NCBI RefSeq assembly: GCF_016908325.1
Contig: NZ_JAFBDR010000011.1
Location: 62,001-126,000, forward strand
Reading direction: 5' to 3'
Origin: Aquibacillus albus
Lineage (GTDB): Bacteria > Bacillota > Bacilli > Bacillales > Amphibacillaceae
DNA length: 64,000 bases
The notes under the pieces are model-generated. The model did no database searches. It saw only the letters and a list, made by a program, of their open reading frames with translations, and had not been told where the DNA came from. The position numbers and the translations under genes are program-made. Positions 63,272-64,000 of this stretch are shown here, in pieces. The first letter of the stretch is position 1; each line of letters begins with the position of its first letter.

Positions 63272-64000
63272 GTGGAAATAAATGACTACATAGAAGTTTT
63301 TATTGACGAAAGTAAAGAGCATATACAATCGCTTAACCATCATTTGCTGGAGTTGGAAAATGACTCATCAAATATAGATACAGTCAATGAAATTTTTCGT
63401 TCTGCCCATACATTAAAGGGGATGGCAGCGACAATGGGATTTCAGGATTTGGCTAATTTAACTCATCAAATGGAAAATGTCCTTGATGCGGTACGAAATA
63501 AAAAAGTAACAATTAATTCAGATGTATTAGATATCGTATTAGAGGCTGTCGATCACCTTGAAGCGATGGTGGTTGATATTGCAAATGGCGGCAAGGGGAA
63601 ACAAGATGTTAAAAAACTTCTTCAGCAATTACGGTCAATCGAAAATGGTCAACCAACTGCTACTATAAAGGATAAAGAAAGTGAATTAGCTTCTACTGTT
63701 GAAAGTACTTCCACAAGAAGATATCAGGAAAAAAGTGTTTTCCAAACGTTAGACGAATTTGAAGTAACAGTGTTGCGGGAATCAGAAGAACAAAGCTTTC
63801 ATAATTTAGAAATTTATGTGAGACTTCGTGAGGATTGTTTGTTAAAGGCAGCTCGTGTTTACATGGTATTTGAGGTACTTGAGCAAGCAGGTGATGTTAT
63901 CAAATCATCTCCTTCTGTTACGGAGCTAGAAGAAGAAAAATTTGAATTTGATTTTAACGTCCTTCTTGTAACAAAAGAGGAAGCATATGCTGTCCAACAA
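63272..64000 (+). CDS. cheA: Chemotaxis histidine kinase CheA, 3' truncated by window
   Basis: Sensor kinase phosphorylating CheY (and CheB where present). The first 243 residues are in the window. An HPt domain has the phosphorylated His46 in SAHTLKGMAATMGF. A linker follows, then the start of the CheY/CheB-binding P2 domain. GTG 63272 follows SD CAGGAG by 8 bases and gives MEINDYIEVFIDESKEH. Dimerisation, ATPase and CheW-like domains lie beyond the end. Confidence 0.95.
   Translation, partial: MEINDYIEVFIDESKEHIQSLNHHLLELENDSSNIDTVNEIFRSAHTLKGMAATMGFQDLANLTHQMENVLDAVRNKKVTINSDVLDIVLEAVDHLEAMVVDIANGGKGKQDVKKLLQQLRSIENGQPTATIKDKESELASTVESTSTRRYQEKSVFQTLDEFEVTVLRESEEQSFHNLEIYVRLREDCLLKAARVYMVFEVLEQAGDVIKSSPSVTELEEEKFEFDFNVLLVTKEEAYAVQQ

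Overview
The window is a stretch of chromosome from an AT-rich, endospore-forming, motile Firmicute of the Bacillaceae. Gene order follows the Bacillus subtilis rsmB-to-cheA backbone almost gene for gene. spoVM, fapR, the fla/che operon and protein sequences close to B. subtilis support this. The repeats and the divergence suggest a halotolerant relative such as Oceanobacillus, Virgibacillus or Gracilibacillus. That genus-level guess is from memory and is not tested. No prophage, IS transposase, CRISPR array, tRNA or rRNA was seen.

Layout. 1-5401: 3' end of rsmB, then prpC-prkC-rsgA-rpe (Ser/Thr signalling, ribosome assembly, pentose phosphates). 5403-6238: a decayed thiN relic, a structured RNA-like segment, the 26-residue spoVM gene, and rpmB on the minus strand. 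6440-12719: yloU (Asp23 family), fakA-like yloV, sdaAB-sdaAA (serine dehydratase) and recG. 12728-17433: FapR-controlled lipid operon fapR-plsX-fabD-fabG-acpA, then rnc. 17526-24398: a UPF0435 gene on the minus strand, then smc-ftsY-ylxM-ffh (chromosome organisation and SRP). 24478-27268: rpsP-khpA-ylqD-rimM-trmD-rplS. 27433-31816: signal peptidase I, rbgA, rnhB, ylqG, ylqH. 32053-37463: sucCD, dprA, topA. 38123-41862: xerC(codV)-hslV-hslU-codY. 42183-64000: fla/che operon from flgB to a truncated cheA (basal body, type III export apparatus, C-ring, hook, CheY, FlhF/FlhG).

Compared with the B. subtilis order, rlmN (between rsmB and prpC), trmFO (between topA and xerC) and cheB (between flhG and cheA) are absent from their usual places. 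thiN is present only as a C-terminal fragment with an in-frame stop. swrD, between flgE and fliL, is reduced to a possible fragment. These losses point to local gene decay, although copies elsewhere in the genome cannot be excluded.

The unusual content is intergenic. At least four families of short palindromic or MITE-like repeats sit between housekeeping genes. A 29-nt direct repeat between fabG and acpA gives two mutually exclusive hairpins, one ending in a T-run, like an attenuator. A multi-helix RNA-like segment with a possible pseudoknot abuts the spoVM ribosome binding site. Paired hairpins precede fakA, and a 21-bp hairpin separates flhG from cheA. ylqG-ylqH look like a second, detached FliK/FlhB-C-like pair.
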